64,000 bases of DNA. It comes from Nesterenkonia halophila (GTDB lineage: Bacteria > Actinomycetota > Actinomycetes > Actinomycetales > Micrococcaceae). Positions 50,007-59,279 of this stretch are shown here, in pieces (within the stretch, counting starts at the first letter, position 1; each line of letters starts with the position of its first letter). A program made the position numbers and the translations under genes. The notes beneath the pieces are model-generated. The model was not told the DNA's origin. It worked only from the letters and a program-made list of their open reading frames with translations, and ran no database searches. The stretch spans positions 101,152 through 165,151 of the forward strand of contig NZ_WIAX01000006.1 of the NCBI RefSeq assembly GCF_009467795.1, in the 5' to 3' direction.

Positions 50007-51038
50007 TTACGCCTGCCGGGCCGACTCGGGCCAGACACGACGCAGGATGTCGTTCCAGGTGACCACTCCGGTCAGCGGGCGTCCCTCCGTCCGGACGACG
50101 ACCAGCTGCTCGCCGGTCTCGCGCATCCGCTGCAGCACCTGCGGGGCGGGCGTGCCCGGCGGCAGCACGAGCGTCGGCCGCGAGACCTCGACGGCCGGAT
50201 CCTGCGGATCGGCGGTGAGCGTGTCGCGGACGTGGACGATCCGCGGATCGTCCGCCGGGCGGTCGCCGTGGAGCAGGATCCGCAGATGCGCAGTCTGCGC
50301 GGCGGCGCGCTGGACGTCGGCCATCGTCGCCCCCGCGGGCAGGGACGTGGTGCCGGACCGGCGGCGCCCGGCGTTGACCTCCTCGACCGGCAGCGTCTCC
50401 AGGGCGATGATCTGGGTGAGCTGGCCGCCGGAGGCCTCGTCGAGCGCGCCGGCGTCCGTCGAGTGCCGGATGAGCTGGTGGATGGTCTCGGAGTCGTAGC
50501 CGCCGACGGCGGCCCGGTCGACCGGCTCCACCCCGGCGGCGGAGACCAGCCGGTTGGCGAGGCCGTTGATCACGCTCAGCAGCGGGTGGAGCAGCCGGGC
50601 CAGCGCGCGGGCCGGGACCGCGACGAGCCGCGCGGATCGCTCCGGATGGGCGATGGCCCAGGACTTCGGGGCCATCTCCCCGACGACCAGATGCAGGAAC
50701 GTCATCAGCAGCAGCGCCACGGTGAAGGACACCGCATCGGCGGCCCACAGCGGCAGGGCCGTCGCCTCCAGCAGCGGAGCCAGCGCGTGGTGGACGGCCG
50801 GCTTGCTGACCGCGCCGAGGGCGAAGGTGCAGGCGGTGATGCCCAGCTGCGCGGCGGCGAGCATGACGGTCAGCTCATTGAGTCCGCGCAGCGCCGCCCG
50901 GGCGGAGCGACTGGTCTCGGCGGCCTCCTCGAGCCGGTGCCGCCGCGCGGCCAGCATGGAGAACTCCAGCACGACGAAGAACGCCGAGAGCGCGATGATC
51001 GCGAGCGTGGCGACGGTGGGGACGATCCATGCGGTCAT
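50007..51038 (-). CDS. CNNM/CorC-family membrane protein with CBS pair (smaller partner)
   Basis: 343-aa protein with an N-terminal DUF21/CNNM membrane domain (three to four helices; LSAFFVVLEFSMLAARRHRLEE near residue 20, then AAAQLGITACTFALG and VVGEMAPKSWAIAHPE). A C-terminal CBS pair follows (LTADPQDPAVEVSRPTLVLPPG to PLTGVVTWNDILRRV). CNNM/CorC proteins are linked to magnesium or cobalt efflux. It lacks the C-terminal CorC_HlyC domain found in its upstream partner. The two genes overlap by four bases, an arrangement widespread in actinobacteria and suggesting a heteromeric complex. It is convergent with argR. Confidence 0.88.
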   Translation of the reverse strand: MTAWIVPTVATLAIIALSAFFVVLEFSMLAARRHRLEEAAETSRSARAALRGLNELTVMLAAAQLGITACTFALGAVSKPAVHHALAPLLEATALPLWAADAVSFTVALLLMTFLHLVVGEMAPKSWAIAHPERSARLVAVPARALARLLHPLLSVINGLANRLVSAAGVEPVDRAAVGGYDSETIHQLIRHSTDAGALDEASGGQLTQIIALETLPVEEVNAGRRRSGTTSLPAGATMADVQRAAAQTAHLRILLHGDRPADDPRIVHVRDTLTADPQDPAVEVSRPTLVLPPGTPAPQVLQRMRETGEQLVVVRTEGRPLTGVVTWNDILRRVWPESARQA

Positions 51039-52411
51039 CGGTCCTGCTCCTGCTCCGCGTTCCGGTCCTCATGGACTGACAGCTCGACGACGGACGGCAC
51101 GTGACGTTCGAGGCTGACGACGGTGACCTCCAGGCGACGGTGAGGCGGGGGCTCGTCGGCGGAGTAGTCGCCGGGCTCGGCGGGAAGGTCGATCAGCACC
51201 CGGTCGCCGACGTCGGGCAGGCCTCCGTGCTGATCGATCAGCAGCCCGGAGAGCGTCTCGTAGTCGCCCTCGGGGACGTCGTGCCCGACGGCACGCTCGA
51301 GCTCGTCCAGGGCGATCTCGCCGTCGACCCGCCAGCGGTCCTCGCCCGTCGCCTCGGCCAGCGGCGGCGGCTCGGCGTCGTGCTCGTCGGTGATGTCGCC
51401 GAAGATCTCCTCGCCGAGGTCCTCGAGGGTGACCACGCCGACGAAGCCGCCGTACTCGTCGATGACGCAGGCGAGCTGCGAGCGCTGCTGGCGCAGCGTC
51501 CGCACCGCCTCCGGCAGGCGCATCAGCGTCGGAAGGATGACCGGCTCGCGCATCGCCGTCGTCACCGGCTCGGCGTCGTCGACGCCGCCGGCGAGCACGT
51601 CCAGCATGGTCACGATGCCTATGGGCTGGTCGTCGGCGTCGATCACCGGATACCGGGTGTGCTCGGCGGCCATCATCGCCCGGACCTCGCCGACGGTGGT
51701 CCCCGGGGCGACGTATCCGGTGCGGGACCGCGGGATCATGGCGTGCTCGACGTCCTGGTCGGGGAAGTCGAGGATGCGGTCGAAGGCCAGGTACATCTGC
51801 TCGGGCAGATGGCCGCTGGCCCGCGAGTCGGCCACGATGCGCTCGAGATCGTCCGCGGTCGCGCTGGAGTCGACGTCCTCGACGGGGCGCATGCCCACCA
51901 GCTTCAGCAGCAGCTCGGAGGAGCGGTCGAAGAGGGCGATGAACCAGCCGAACCCGGCCAGGTACCAGGTCGTCGAGCGGGAGAGGCCCAGCGCCAGCGG
52001 CGTCGGGTTCGCGATGGCGTAGTTCTTCGGGAAGAGTTCGCCGAAGATCATCTGCACCACGGTCGAGACGGCCAGCGCCAGCACGGTGCCGGCGGTGATG
52101 CTCAGCGCGTCCGGGACGCCGACGCCGCCGAGGAGCTCGCCGAGCCCCTCGCCGACGAGCGGCTCGGCGACGTAGCCGACCAGCAGGCCGGTGACGGTGA
52201 TGCCCAGCTGGGCGCCGGAGAGCATGAAGGACGTCCGGCCGGTGACGCGCAGCGCGCGCTGTGCGGCACGGTCTCCGGAGTCGGCCAGGGCCCGCAGCCG
52301 GTGGCGATCGACCGACATGTAGGCGAACTCCTGGGCGACGAAGTAGCCGTTGGCCAGGATGATCACGAAGATCAGCAGACAGCCGAGCAGCAGCAGGAGG
52401 ACGGCGGTCAT
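51035..52411 (-). CDS. CNNM/CorC-family hemolysin-like protein with CBS and CorC_HlyC domains
   Basis: 458 aa. The DUF21/CNNM membrane domain comprises residues ~1-190 (FVAQEFAYMSVDRHRLRALAD near 24, SGAQLGITVTGLLVGYVAEP, FGELFPKNYAIANP). The CBS pair (about 205-330) includes MIPRSRTGYVAPGTTV and ACVIDEYGGFVGVVTLEDLGEEIFGDI (in parts). A CorC_HlyC domain (about 345-430) begins near WRVDGEIALDEL. This is the standard full-length architecture associated with divalent-cation homeostasis. It is the first gene of a two-gene unit. Its ATG at 52411 gives the normal membrane start; no clear -10 hexamer was seen in the 250 bp upstream. Confidence 0.9.
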   Translation of the reverse strand: MTAVLLLLLGCLLIFVIILANGYFVAQEFAYMSVDRHRLRALADSGDRAAQRALRVTGRTSFMLSGAQLGITVTGLLVGYVAEPLVGEGLGELLGGVGVPDALSITAGTVLALAVSTVVQMIFGELFPKNYAIANPTPLALGLSRSTTWYLAGFGWFIALFDRSSELLLKLVGMRPVEDVDSSATADDLERIVADSRASGHLPEQMYLAFDRILDFPDQDVEHAMIPRSRTGYVAPGTTVGEVRAMMAAEHTRYPVIDADDQPIGIVTMLDVLAGGVDDAEPVTTAMREPVILPTLMRLPEAVRTLRQQRSQLACVIDEYGGFVGVVTLEDLGEEIFGDITDEHDAEPPPLAEATGEDRWRVDGEIALDELERAVGHDVPEGDYETLSGLLIDQHGGLPDVGDRVLIDLPAEPGDYSADEPPPHRRLEVTVVSLERHVPSVVELSVHEDRNAEQEQDR

Positions 52412-52661
52412 CGCGCGGCCCCTGCGTCAGGAGCCCGGAGCGGGACGGTCGTGCGGCGGGGGCGACAGTCAGGGTCGTCCACGAGTGCGGCGGCACCTCT
52501 TCCGAGACGGAGCGGTCACACGGTCATCGCCGACGCCTGCGCGGCGTGACGACTGGCAACAGGATAGCGCACCCCGGCCGCAGCCGGGGCCGCGCGAGCC
52601 CGGGCTCAGCGTCGGCCGCGGGCGGCCGAGGCGTCGGAGGGTCGGGAGCGTGCGGAGCTGT

Positions 52662-53123
52662 TCATCCGCGCGAGTCCAGCAGCTCGCGCATCGCCGGCAG
52701 GTCGAACATCTCGGTGACGGCGTAGGCGTTCTGCCCCGCGTGGCGGGGATCGGCGCCGGCGTCGAGCAGCAGCGTCACCGACTCCTCGTTCTGCAGGAAG
52801 ACCGCGCAGGTCAGCGCCGACTGCCCGCGGTCGTTGACCCGGTGGACGTCGGCGTCGTGGGCCAGCAGGCCGCGGACCAGGGAGACGTGGTTGTTGTAGG
52901 TGGCCAGGATCAGCAGCGTGTCGCCCTTGGAGTTGGCCAGATTCACCGGGATGCCCTGGTCGACGAGCGCGAGCAGCTCCTCCTCGCGTCCCTGGCGGGC
53001 CAGGTCGAACATCGAATTGAGGAATTCCAGCTGCTCGTCGGTGAGCTCAGGCGGCGTCGGCTGGTCGGTCTCGGGCGCCTGGTCGTCCGGCTGCCCGGCG
53101 TCGGGGGAGGCGTCATGAGGCAT
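52662..53123 (-). CDS. Ankyrin-repeat protein
   Basis: 153-aa acidic soluble protein with an N-terminal disordered stretch (about residues 1-28, rich in Asp, Pro and Gln). A capping helix and three ankyrin repeats follow: NLANSKGDTLLILATYNNHVSLVRGLLAHDADV (in parts), HRVNDRGQSALTCAVFLQNEESVTLLLDAGADP and a partial last repeat ending in the MRELLDSRG helix. The TPLh-type consensus is TLLI/SALT here. It is a probable protein-protein adaptor. TAGACT lies exactly six bases before the ATG, indicating leaderless transcription. It is divergent from the ACR3-like carrier gene. Confidence 0.9.
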   Translation of the reverse strand: MPHDASPDAGQPDDQAPETDQPTPPELTDEQLEFLNSMFDLARQGREEELLALVDQGIPVNLANSKGDTLLILATYNNHVSLVRGLLAHDADVHRVNDRGQSALTCAVFLQNEESVTLLLDAGADPRHAGQNAYAVTEMFDLPAMRELLDSRG

Positions 53124-53176
53124 GCCGCCAGTCTACCGGTTCGTCCTCCCGGCGGGACCTGTGTAGAGTGATCTAC

Positions 53177-53191
53177 TGATAATGGTTCTCA
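53177..53191 (+). promoter_or_regulatory. Zur/Fur-type 7-1-7 box before the ACR3-like gene
   Basis: TGATAATGGTTCTCA is a 15-mer dyad (TGATAAT-G-GTTCTCA, five of seven positions symmetric) of the TGANAAT-N-ATTNTCA type used by FUR-superfamily repressors. GATAAT within it could be the -10, giving a ~23-base leader that includes GAAGG. The AT-rich patch stands out from the surrounding GC-rich DNA. Confidence 0.5.
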
Positions 53192-53212
53192 ATAGAGTTT
53201 GTGAAGGTTTCC

Positions 53213-54241
53213 ATGACGACTTCGGCGCTCTCGTCCCCGTCTCGCTCGACGGCGCTGCTCGGGCTGGTCGGCATCGCGGCAGGGCTGGTCGTCGGAGTGC
53301 TGGCTCCGCAGCTCTCCGGCGCCGCCGCCGCGGCCCGTGAGCCGATGGTCATGCTGCTGGTGACGCTCCTCTTCCTCGAGCTGCGGCCGATCGGCGGGGG
53401 CGCCGCGCTGCGGTCGAGGCGCGGGCTCGGCGTGCTGGGCCTGCTGGTCGTCTGCAACTTCCTGCTGCTGCCGGCGCTGGCCTGGGGGCTGTCCTGGCTG
53501 TTCCTCCCCGGTCCGGAGCAGGAGATGGTCCGGCTCGGAGTGCTGATCTACCTGCTCTTCCCCTGCGCCGACTGGTTCCTGGGCTTCGTGCGCCTGGCCG
53601 GCGGCAGCACCGCGCTGGGCGCCGCCCTCATTCCGATGCATCTGGGGCTGCAGCTGGCGCTCTATCCGTTCTGGGTCTCGCTGGCCGCCGGCGGCGCCGT
53701 CGACGGGGTCCTCGAACGGCTCGGCCCGGCCCTGGTATCGATGGTGCTGGTCCCGGCCGGCGTCGCCGTCGTGCTGCGGCTGATCGCCGCTCGGCTGTCC
53801 GGTGCTCGCGGCGCCGACCCCTCCGCCGGCTTCTCCGTCGATCTCTCCTCCTGGCTCATCGCCGGCGCCGGGCGCGCCGTGCCGGTGGTGCTGGCCGGAC
53901 TGCTCGCGGTGCTGCTCGCCGGCGGCTCGGGGCAGCTGGTCGGCGCGCTCGACGTCGTCGCCCCGGCGCTGGCGGCCGTGGTCGTCTTCTTCGCGGCGAG
54001 CACGGTCCTGCTCGAGCTCGTCTCCCGCGGGCTCCGGCTGCGCCACGAGGAGACGGCGCTGCTCTGCGTCTCCGGGGCCGCGCGCAACGCGCCGCTGATG
54101 CTGGCGCTCACCAGCGCCACGCTGGGCCCGGATCCGGTGCTCGCGGCGACGATCGTGCTCGGCATGCTGCTGGAGTTCCCGCATCTGGTGCTGCTGGCCG
54201 ATCGGCTGCGGCGCCGGCGCGCGATGACGCTCGCCGCGTGA
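53213..54241 (+). CDS. ACR3/bile-acid-symporter-like (BART superfamily) transporter
   Basis: 342-aa membrane protein with about ten hydrophobic segments. The order is consistent with the BART superfamily: [14 protein letters not shown] in helix 2, [16 protein letters not shown], then [20 protein letters not shown] (about residues 108-127), where the Pro-Cys corresponds to the conserved Cys of ACR3 arsenite exporters. [16 protein letters not shown] near the end is the second characteristic unwound helix. The substrate could be arsenite, a metal or an organic anion. ATG 53213 with GAAGG upstream is preferred over GTG 53201. A FUR-type box before it suggests metal control. It separates argR from argG. 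Confidence 0.75.
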   Translation: MTTSALSSPSRSTALLGLVGIAAGLVVGVLAPQLSGAAAAAREPMVMLLVTLLFLELRPIGGGAALRSRRGLGVLGLLVVCNFLLLPALAWGLSWLFLPGPEQEMVRLGVLIYLLFPCADWFLGFVRLAGGSTALGAALIPMHLGLQLALYPFWVSLAAGGAVDGVLERLGPALVSMVLVPAGVAVVLRLIAARLSGARGADPSAGFSVDLSSWLIAGAGRAVPVVLAGLLAVLLAGGSGQLVGALDVVAPALAAVVVFFAASTVLLELVSRGLRLRHEETALLCVSGAARNAPLMLALTSATLGPDPVLAATIVLGMLLEFPHLVLLADRLRRRRAMTLAA

Positions 54242-54298
54242 GTGTGACACTGTGCCTCAGCAGGAGCAGGGCGAGCCGCGGCACGGAGTATGCAGGCG

Positions 54299-54318
54299 AT
54301 CGAATATTTATGTAGAAT
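54299..54318 (+). promoter_or_regulatory. argG promoter with ArgR-type ARG box
   Basis: ATCGAATATTTATGTAGA (54299-54316) carries, on the opposite strand, the same CATAAATATT core as the argC box. The overlapping TAGAAT (54313-54318) is the likely -10, so bound ArgR would block RNA polymerase. The leader to the ATG at 54375 would be about 50 bases. Confidence 0.7.
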
Positions 54319-54374
54319 CGCCGGCGAGCCGCACACCCTCCCGCCCCGCCGGGACGACGCAAGGAGCCAGTGGA

Positions 54375-55613
54375 ATGACCGACCGCATTGTTCTCGCCTA
54401 TTCGGGCGGACTCGACACCTCCGTGGCGATCGGCTGGATCGCCGAAGCCACCGGGGCCGAGGTCGTCGCCGTCGCCGTCGACGTCGGCCAGGGAGGCGAG
54501 TCCCTGGAGACCGTCCGCCAGCGCGCCCTGGACTGCGGCGCCGTCGAGGCCTACGTGGCCGACGCCCGCGACGAGTTCGCCGAGCAGTACTGCATGGCCA
54601 CGCTGAAGGCCAACGGGCTCTACATGGACTCCTACCCGCTGGTCTCGGCGATCTCGCGCCCGATCATCTCCAAGCACCTGGTGGCCGCCGCCCAGCAGTT
54701 CGGCGCCTCCACCGTCGCCCACGGCTGCACCGGCAAGGGCAACGACCAGGTCCGCTTCGAGGTCTCCATCCAGACCCTCGGCCCGGAGCTGAAGTGCATC
54801 GCCCCGGTGCGCGACCTGGCCCTGACCCGCGAGAAGGCGATCGAGTACGCCGAGCGCCACCAGCTGCCGATCGAGACGACCAAGTCCAATCCGTTCTCCA
54901 TCGACCAGAACGTCTGGGGCCGCGCGGTGGAGACCGGCTTCCTCGAGGACATCTGGAACAGCCCCACCAAGGACGTCTACGACTACACCGAGGACCCGGC
55001 CTTCCCGCCGGCGCCCGACGTCGCCACCATCACCTTCGAGGCGGGCGTGCCGGTGGCGATCGACGGCGCGACGGTCACTCCGCTGGAGGCGATCTACCAG
55101 CTCAACCGCCGTGCCGGCGCCCAGGGCATCGGCCGGATCGACATCGTCGAGGACCGCCTGGTCGGCATCAAGTCCCGCGAGATCTACGAGGCTCCCGGAG
55201 CGATGGCGCTGATCGCCGCCCACCAGGAGCTGGAGAACGTCACTCTGGAGCGCGAGCAGGCCCGGTTCAAGAAGACCGTGGACCAGCGCTGGACCGAGCT
55301 GGTCTACGACGGCCAGTGGTTCTCGCCGCTGAAGAAGAACCTGGACACCTTCATCGAGGCGACCCAGACGCATGTCTCCGGCGAGATCCGCCTGGAGCTG
55401 CACGGCGGTCGGGCCACGGTCCAGGGACGGAAGTCGGCGACCTCGCTGTACGACTTCAACCTGGCCACCTACGACGAGGGCGACGCCTTCGACCAGTCCT
55501 CGGCGCCCGGGTTCATCGACATCTACGGGCTCTCCTCGAAGGTCGCCTCGCAGCGTGAGGAGCGGCTGTACGGCAAGCCGGACCTCTCCGGCCACGGCAT
55601 CGGGACGCAGTGA
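54375..55613 (+). CDS. argG: Argininosuccinate synthase
   Basis: 412-aa enzyme joining citrulline and aspartate with ATP. The N-terminal ATP-pyrophosphatase loop is [16 protein letters not shown] (about residues 7-22). Conserved segments are [16 protein letters not shown] (about 117-132), the substrate-binding [17 protein letters not shown] region, and [19 protein letters not shown] precedes the ATG. It is the first gene of the argGH unit, with its own ARG box. It is followed by argH after three bases, and separated from argR by four unrelated genes (49.9-54.2 kb). Confidence 0.97.
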   Translation: MTDRIVLAYSGGLDTSVAIGWIAEATGAEVVAVAVDVGQGGESLETVRQRALDCGAVEAYVADARDEFAEQYCMATLKANGLYMDSYPLVSAISRPIISKHLVAAAQQFGASTVAHGCTGKGNDQVRFEVSIQTLGPELKCIAPVRDLALTREKAIEYAERHQLPIETTKSNPFSIDQNVWGRAVETGFLEDIWNSPTKDVYDYTEDPAFPPAPDVATITFEAGVPVAIDGATVTPLEAIYQLNRRAGAQGIGRIDIVEDRLVGIKSREIYEAPGAMALIAAHQELENVTLEREQARFKKTVDQRWTELVYDGQWFSPLKKNLDTFIEATQTHVSGEIRLELHGGRATVQGRKSATSLYDFNLATYDEGDAFDQSSAPGFIDIYGLSSKVASQREERLYGKPDLSGHGIGTQ

Positions 55614-57083
<1,470 letters not shown>

Positions 57084-57088
57084 TCGGC

Positions 57089-57892
57089 ATGGCGGCGCGC
57101 TCGGGTCCGGCCGGCGCACTCCGGCGCGGTCGACGGCGCGGTCTGCGCAGTCGACCGCGCGGAGGCCGGCCGGCGGCCGCGCTGCTGCTGGCGGCGACGC
57201 TGGTGGGCTGCGGGTCGCTGGCCCCGGCCGAGCCGGACCCGTCGCCCACCGGCCGCCCGGACGCTCCGCCGCAGCCCCGGCCGCTGCAGGCCGCCGAGCA
57301 GACCGGGCGGACGACGGCGGCGCCGCTGGCCGAGCTGCCCGACGCGGACTGGCTCGCCGAGGTCGCCGCGGACACCGGGATCCCCGAGCGGCCGCTGGCC
57401 GCCTACGCCGGGGCGTCGCTGCACCTCGCCGAGAGCCGTCCGGACTGCCGGATCGGCTGGACGACCCTCGCCGGCATCGGGCGGGTGGAGAGCGTCCACG
57501 GCTCCCACGGGGGCTCACAGATCGCCGAGGACGGCACCGTCCGCCCGGAGATCATCGGCATCCCGCTCGACGGCCGCCCGGGGACGCGGGAGATCGTCGA
57601 CACCGACGGCGGCGAGCTCGACGGCGACGACGTCTGGGACCGGGCGGTGGGCCCGATGCAGTTCATCCCCACGACCTGGGAGCGGCGCGGCCGCGACGGG
57701 AACCGGGACGGCGTCGCCGACCCGCAGCAGTACGACGACGCGGCGCTCGCCGCCGCCGGCCACCTCTGCGCCCACGGCGGCGACCTGACCGAGGACTCGG
57801 GCTGGAACGCCGCCGTCGCCGCCTATAACCAGTCCGACAACTACGCCCGTTCAGTGGCCGGCTGGGCGGAGGACTACGCCGCCGCGCGGTGA
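57089..57892 (+). CDS. Lytic murein transglycosylase-like lipoprotein
   Basis: 267-aa exported lipoprotein. An Arg-rich N-terminus and hydrophobic stretch end in the lipobox LVGCG (Cys41), followed by a Pro-rich linker (about residues 45-80). The SLT_2/MltB-like domain starts at ADWLAEVAADTGIPERPLAAY. The catalytic Glu is in LAGIGRVESVHGSHGG (about 130-145), then GPMQFIPTTWERRGRDGNRDG (in parts) and VAAYNQSDNYA. It likely cleaves glycan strands of the cell wall and may contribute to turnover or resuscitation. The five-base distance to argH suggests co-transcription with an arginine gene, which looks accidental. Confidence 0.85.
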   Translation: MAARSGPAGALRRGRRRGLRSRPRGGRPAAALLLAATLVGCGSLAPAEPDPSPTGRPDAPPQPRPLQAAEQTGRTTAAPLAELPDADWLAEVAADTGIPERPLAAYAGASLHLAESRPDCRIGWTTLAGIGRVESVHGSHGGSQIAEDGTVRPEIIGIPLDGRPGTREIVDTDGGELDGDDVWDRAVGPMQFIPTTWERRGRDGNRDGVADPQQYDDAALAAAGHLCAHGGDLTEDSGWNAAVAAYNQSDNYARSVAGWAEDYAAAR

Positions 57893-57950
57893 GGCCGCGG
57901 TGAGGTCCGCAGTGCGGTGCGCGGCGGCGTCGGGCGGGATCCGCCGGCTG

Positions 57951-58073
57951 TCACCCCTGGCGGGCCTTGAAGCGGGGGTCGCGCTTATTGATGACGCAGG
58001 TCCTGCCGCGACGGCGCACGACCTGCGCGCCGGGCCGACGTTTCAGCGACTTCACCGAGTTGCGCACCTTCAT
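57951..58073 (-). CDS. rpmJ: Ribosomal protein bL36, zinc-independent paralogue
   Basis: A 40-codon gene. The protein starts [19 protein letters not shown] and ends [15 protein letters not shown], a full-length match to the bL36 'C-minus' type. Only one Cys remains (position 26), whereas the zinc-binding form has a CxxC...C...H set; this form replaces it when zinc is scarce. The ATG at 58073 is 65 bp from the divergent CobW-like gene, and an AT-rich dyad region between them is a candidate Zur site. A second, zinc-binding rpmJ should exist elsewhere in the genome. Confidence 0.93.
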   Translation of the reverse strand: MKVRNSVKSLKRRPGAQVVRRRGRTCVINKRDPRFKARQG

Positions 58074-58081
58074 TGCGCCTA

Positions 58082-58111
58082 TTGTTGAGAATGAGTATTA
58101 TTAGCGATAAT
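58082..58111. promoter_or_regulatory. AT-rich divergent promoter/operator (Zur-type candidate)
   Basis: It lies between rpmJ and the CobW-like gene. TTGAGAATGAG is followed by the perfect dyad ATTAT (58097-58101) / ATAAT (58107-58111) around TAGCG. For the plus strand TTGTTG (58082-58087), 18 bases, then GATAAT (58106-58111) form a promoter inside the same stretch. Zur commonly represses rpmJ paralogues and CobW genes. Confidence 0.55.
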
Positions 58112-58138
58112 GCTACGCGTCGACGGGAAGGGATGCCA

Positions 58139-59233
58139 ATGGAGTGCTCGGCGGAGGACGGACGGGCGCGGGGCCGCGGGAGCCGCAGCCCGGGAGGCGG
58201 CGGGGAACCGGTCGACGTCGTCGCCGTCGTGGGCTCCTGCCCTCCTGTACGACAGGCGCTGGCCCGACGCCTGGCTCGGCAGGAAGGACGGGTGCTGCTT
58301 CCCGCGGGGAAGGTGCAGGCCGACGTCGGGCTGATCGACCGGACCGCGGATCTGCTGGCCCGCTCGACCGACGGCCCCGGGCTGGTCGTCGAGCTGCCGC
58401 TGGGGATGCCGGCGATGGAGGCCATCGGACTGTTCGCCGAGTCGGACGGTGCCACGCGGCTGAGCGATATGGTCTGCGTCGTCGACGCCGCCCACCTGCT
58501 GGCCGATCTGGATTCGCCGGACCTGGTCCCGCTGCCGGGCGGCGAGGATTACGCGCGGCGGGCCGACCTGGTGGTCCAGCAGATCGAGCACGCCTCGCAG
58601 GTGGTCCTGGCCAGGGCCTCGGCCCTGGCGGAGGACCGGCTGCTCGTGCTGGAGGCCCTCGTCGGGGCGCTCAGCCCGCAGGCGGCGATCCGGCGGACCT
58701 CGGGAGAGGACGGCGATGCCGCCGTCGTCGAGGCGCTGCGGCATCGACGCCCGACGCTGTACCGGCAGGAGCAGACGCGAGCCGGGTGGGTCGGCGTGAT
58801 CAACGGGGAGGTCGCCCCGACTGACGGGCCGGCGCCGGTGGAGGTGCTGCACTACGAGCAGCTGCGCCCCTTCCACCCGGGCAGGCTCCACGCCGTGCTG
58901 GAGACGTTCTTCGCCCGCGGCTCCGGCGGGTCGATCGTCCGGTCGGCGGGCTTCTGCCGCCTGGCCTCGCGTCCGCACGTCCTCGCGAGGTGGGATCAGG
59001 TCGGACGGAGCCTGGTCCTGGAGCCGCTGGCCGTCGACGGATCGGCCGACGCCGACCAGGTCCTGTCCTTCGGCCAGGACCTGGCTATCGTCAGCGTGGG
59101 GATGGACGCGCGGCGACTGGTCTCCGCGCTGGACGAGGCGGTGCTCGACGACCAGGAGCTGACGGCCGGGCCCGCCGCCTGGTCGCAGTACGCTGATCCG
59201 TTCCCGCGATGGAACGTCGCCCCGGACCGTTGA
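58139..59233 (+). CDS. CobW/COG0523-like protein lacking the GTPase P-loop
   Basis: 364-aa relative of the CobW/ZNG metallochaperone GTPases. The C-terminal CobW_C domain is clear (FHPGRLHAVLETFFARG near residues 245-261, IVRSAGFCRLASRPHVLARWDQVGRSL in parts, about 267-293). The middle keeps the fold (DMVCVVDAAHLLADLDS; RRADLVVQQIEHASQVVLARA). Where GxxGxGKT should be, near residues 26-42, the sequence is VVAVVGSCPPVRQALARRLA, without GKT. The metal-binding CxCC and the NKxD motif are also gone. It is probably not a GTPase. ATG 58139 follows GGGAAGGG. It shares a control region with rpmJ, suggesting a zinc-starvation role. Confidence 0.75.
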   Translation: MECSAEDGRARGRGSRSPGGGGEPVDVVAVVGSCPPVRQALARRLARQEGRVLLPAGKVQADVGLIDRTADLLARSTDGPGLVVELPLGMPAMEAIGLFAESDGATRLSDMVCVVDAAHLLADLDSPDLVPLPGGEDYARRADLVVQQIEHASQVVLARASALAEDRLLVLEALVGALSPQAAIRRTSGEDGDAAVVEALRHRRPTLYRQEQTRAGWVGVINGEVAPTDGPAPVEVLHYEQLRPFHPGRLHAVLETFFARGSGGSIVRSAGFCRLASRPHVLARWDQVGRSLVLEPLAVDGSADADQVLSFGQDLAIVSVGMDARRLVSALDEAVLDDQELTAGPAAWSQYADPFPRWNVAPDR

Positions 59234-59279
59234 CCCGGCCCCGACGTCGACCGCGCATCCGGCCTGCCAGACTGGTGAC

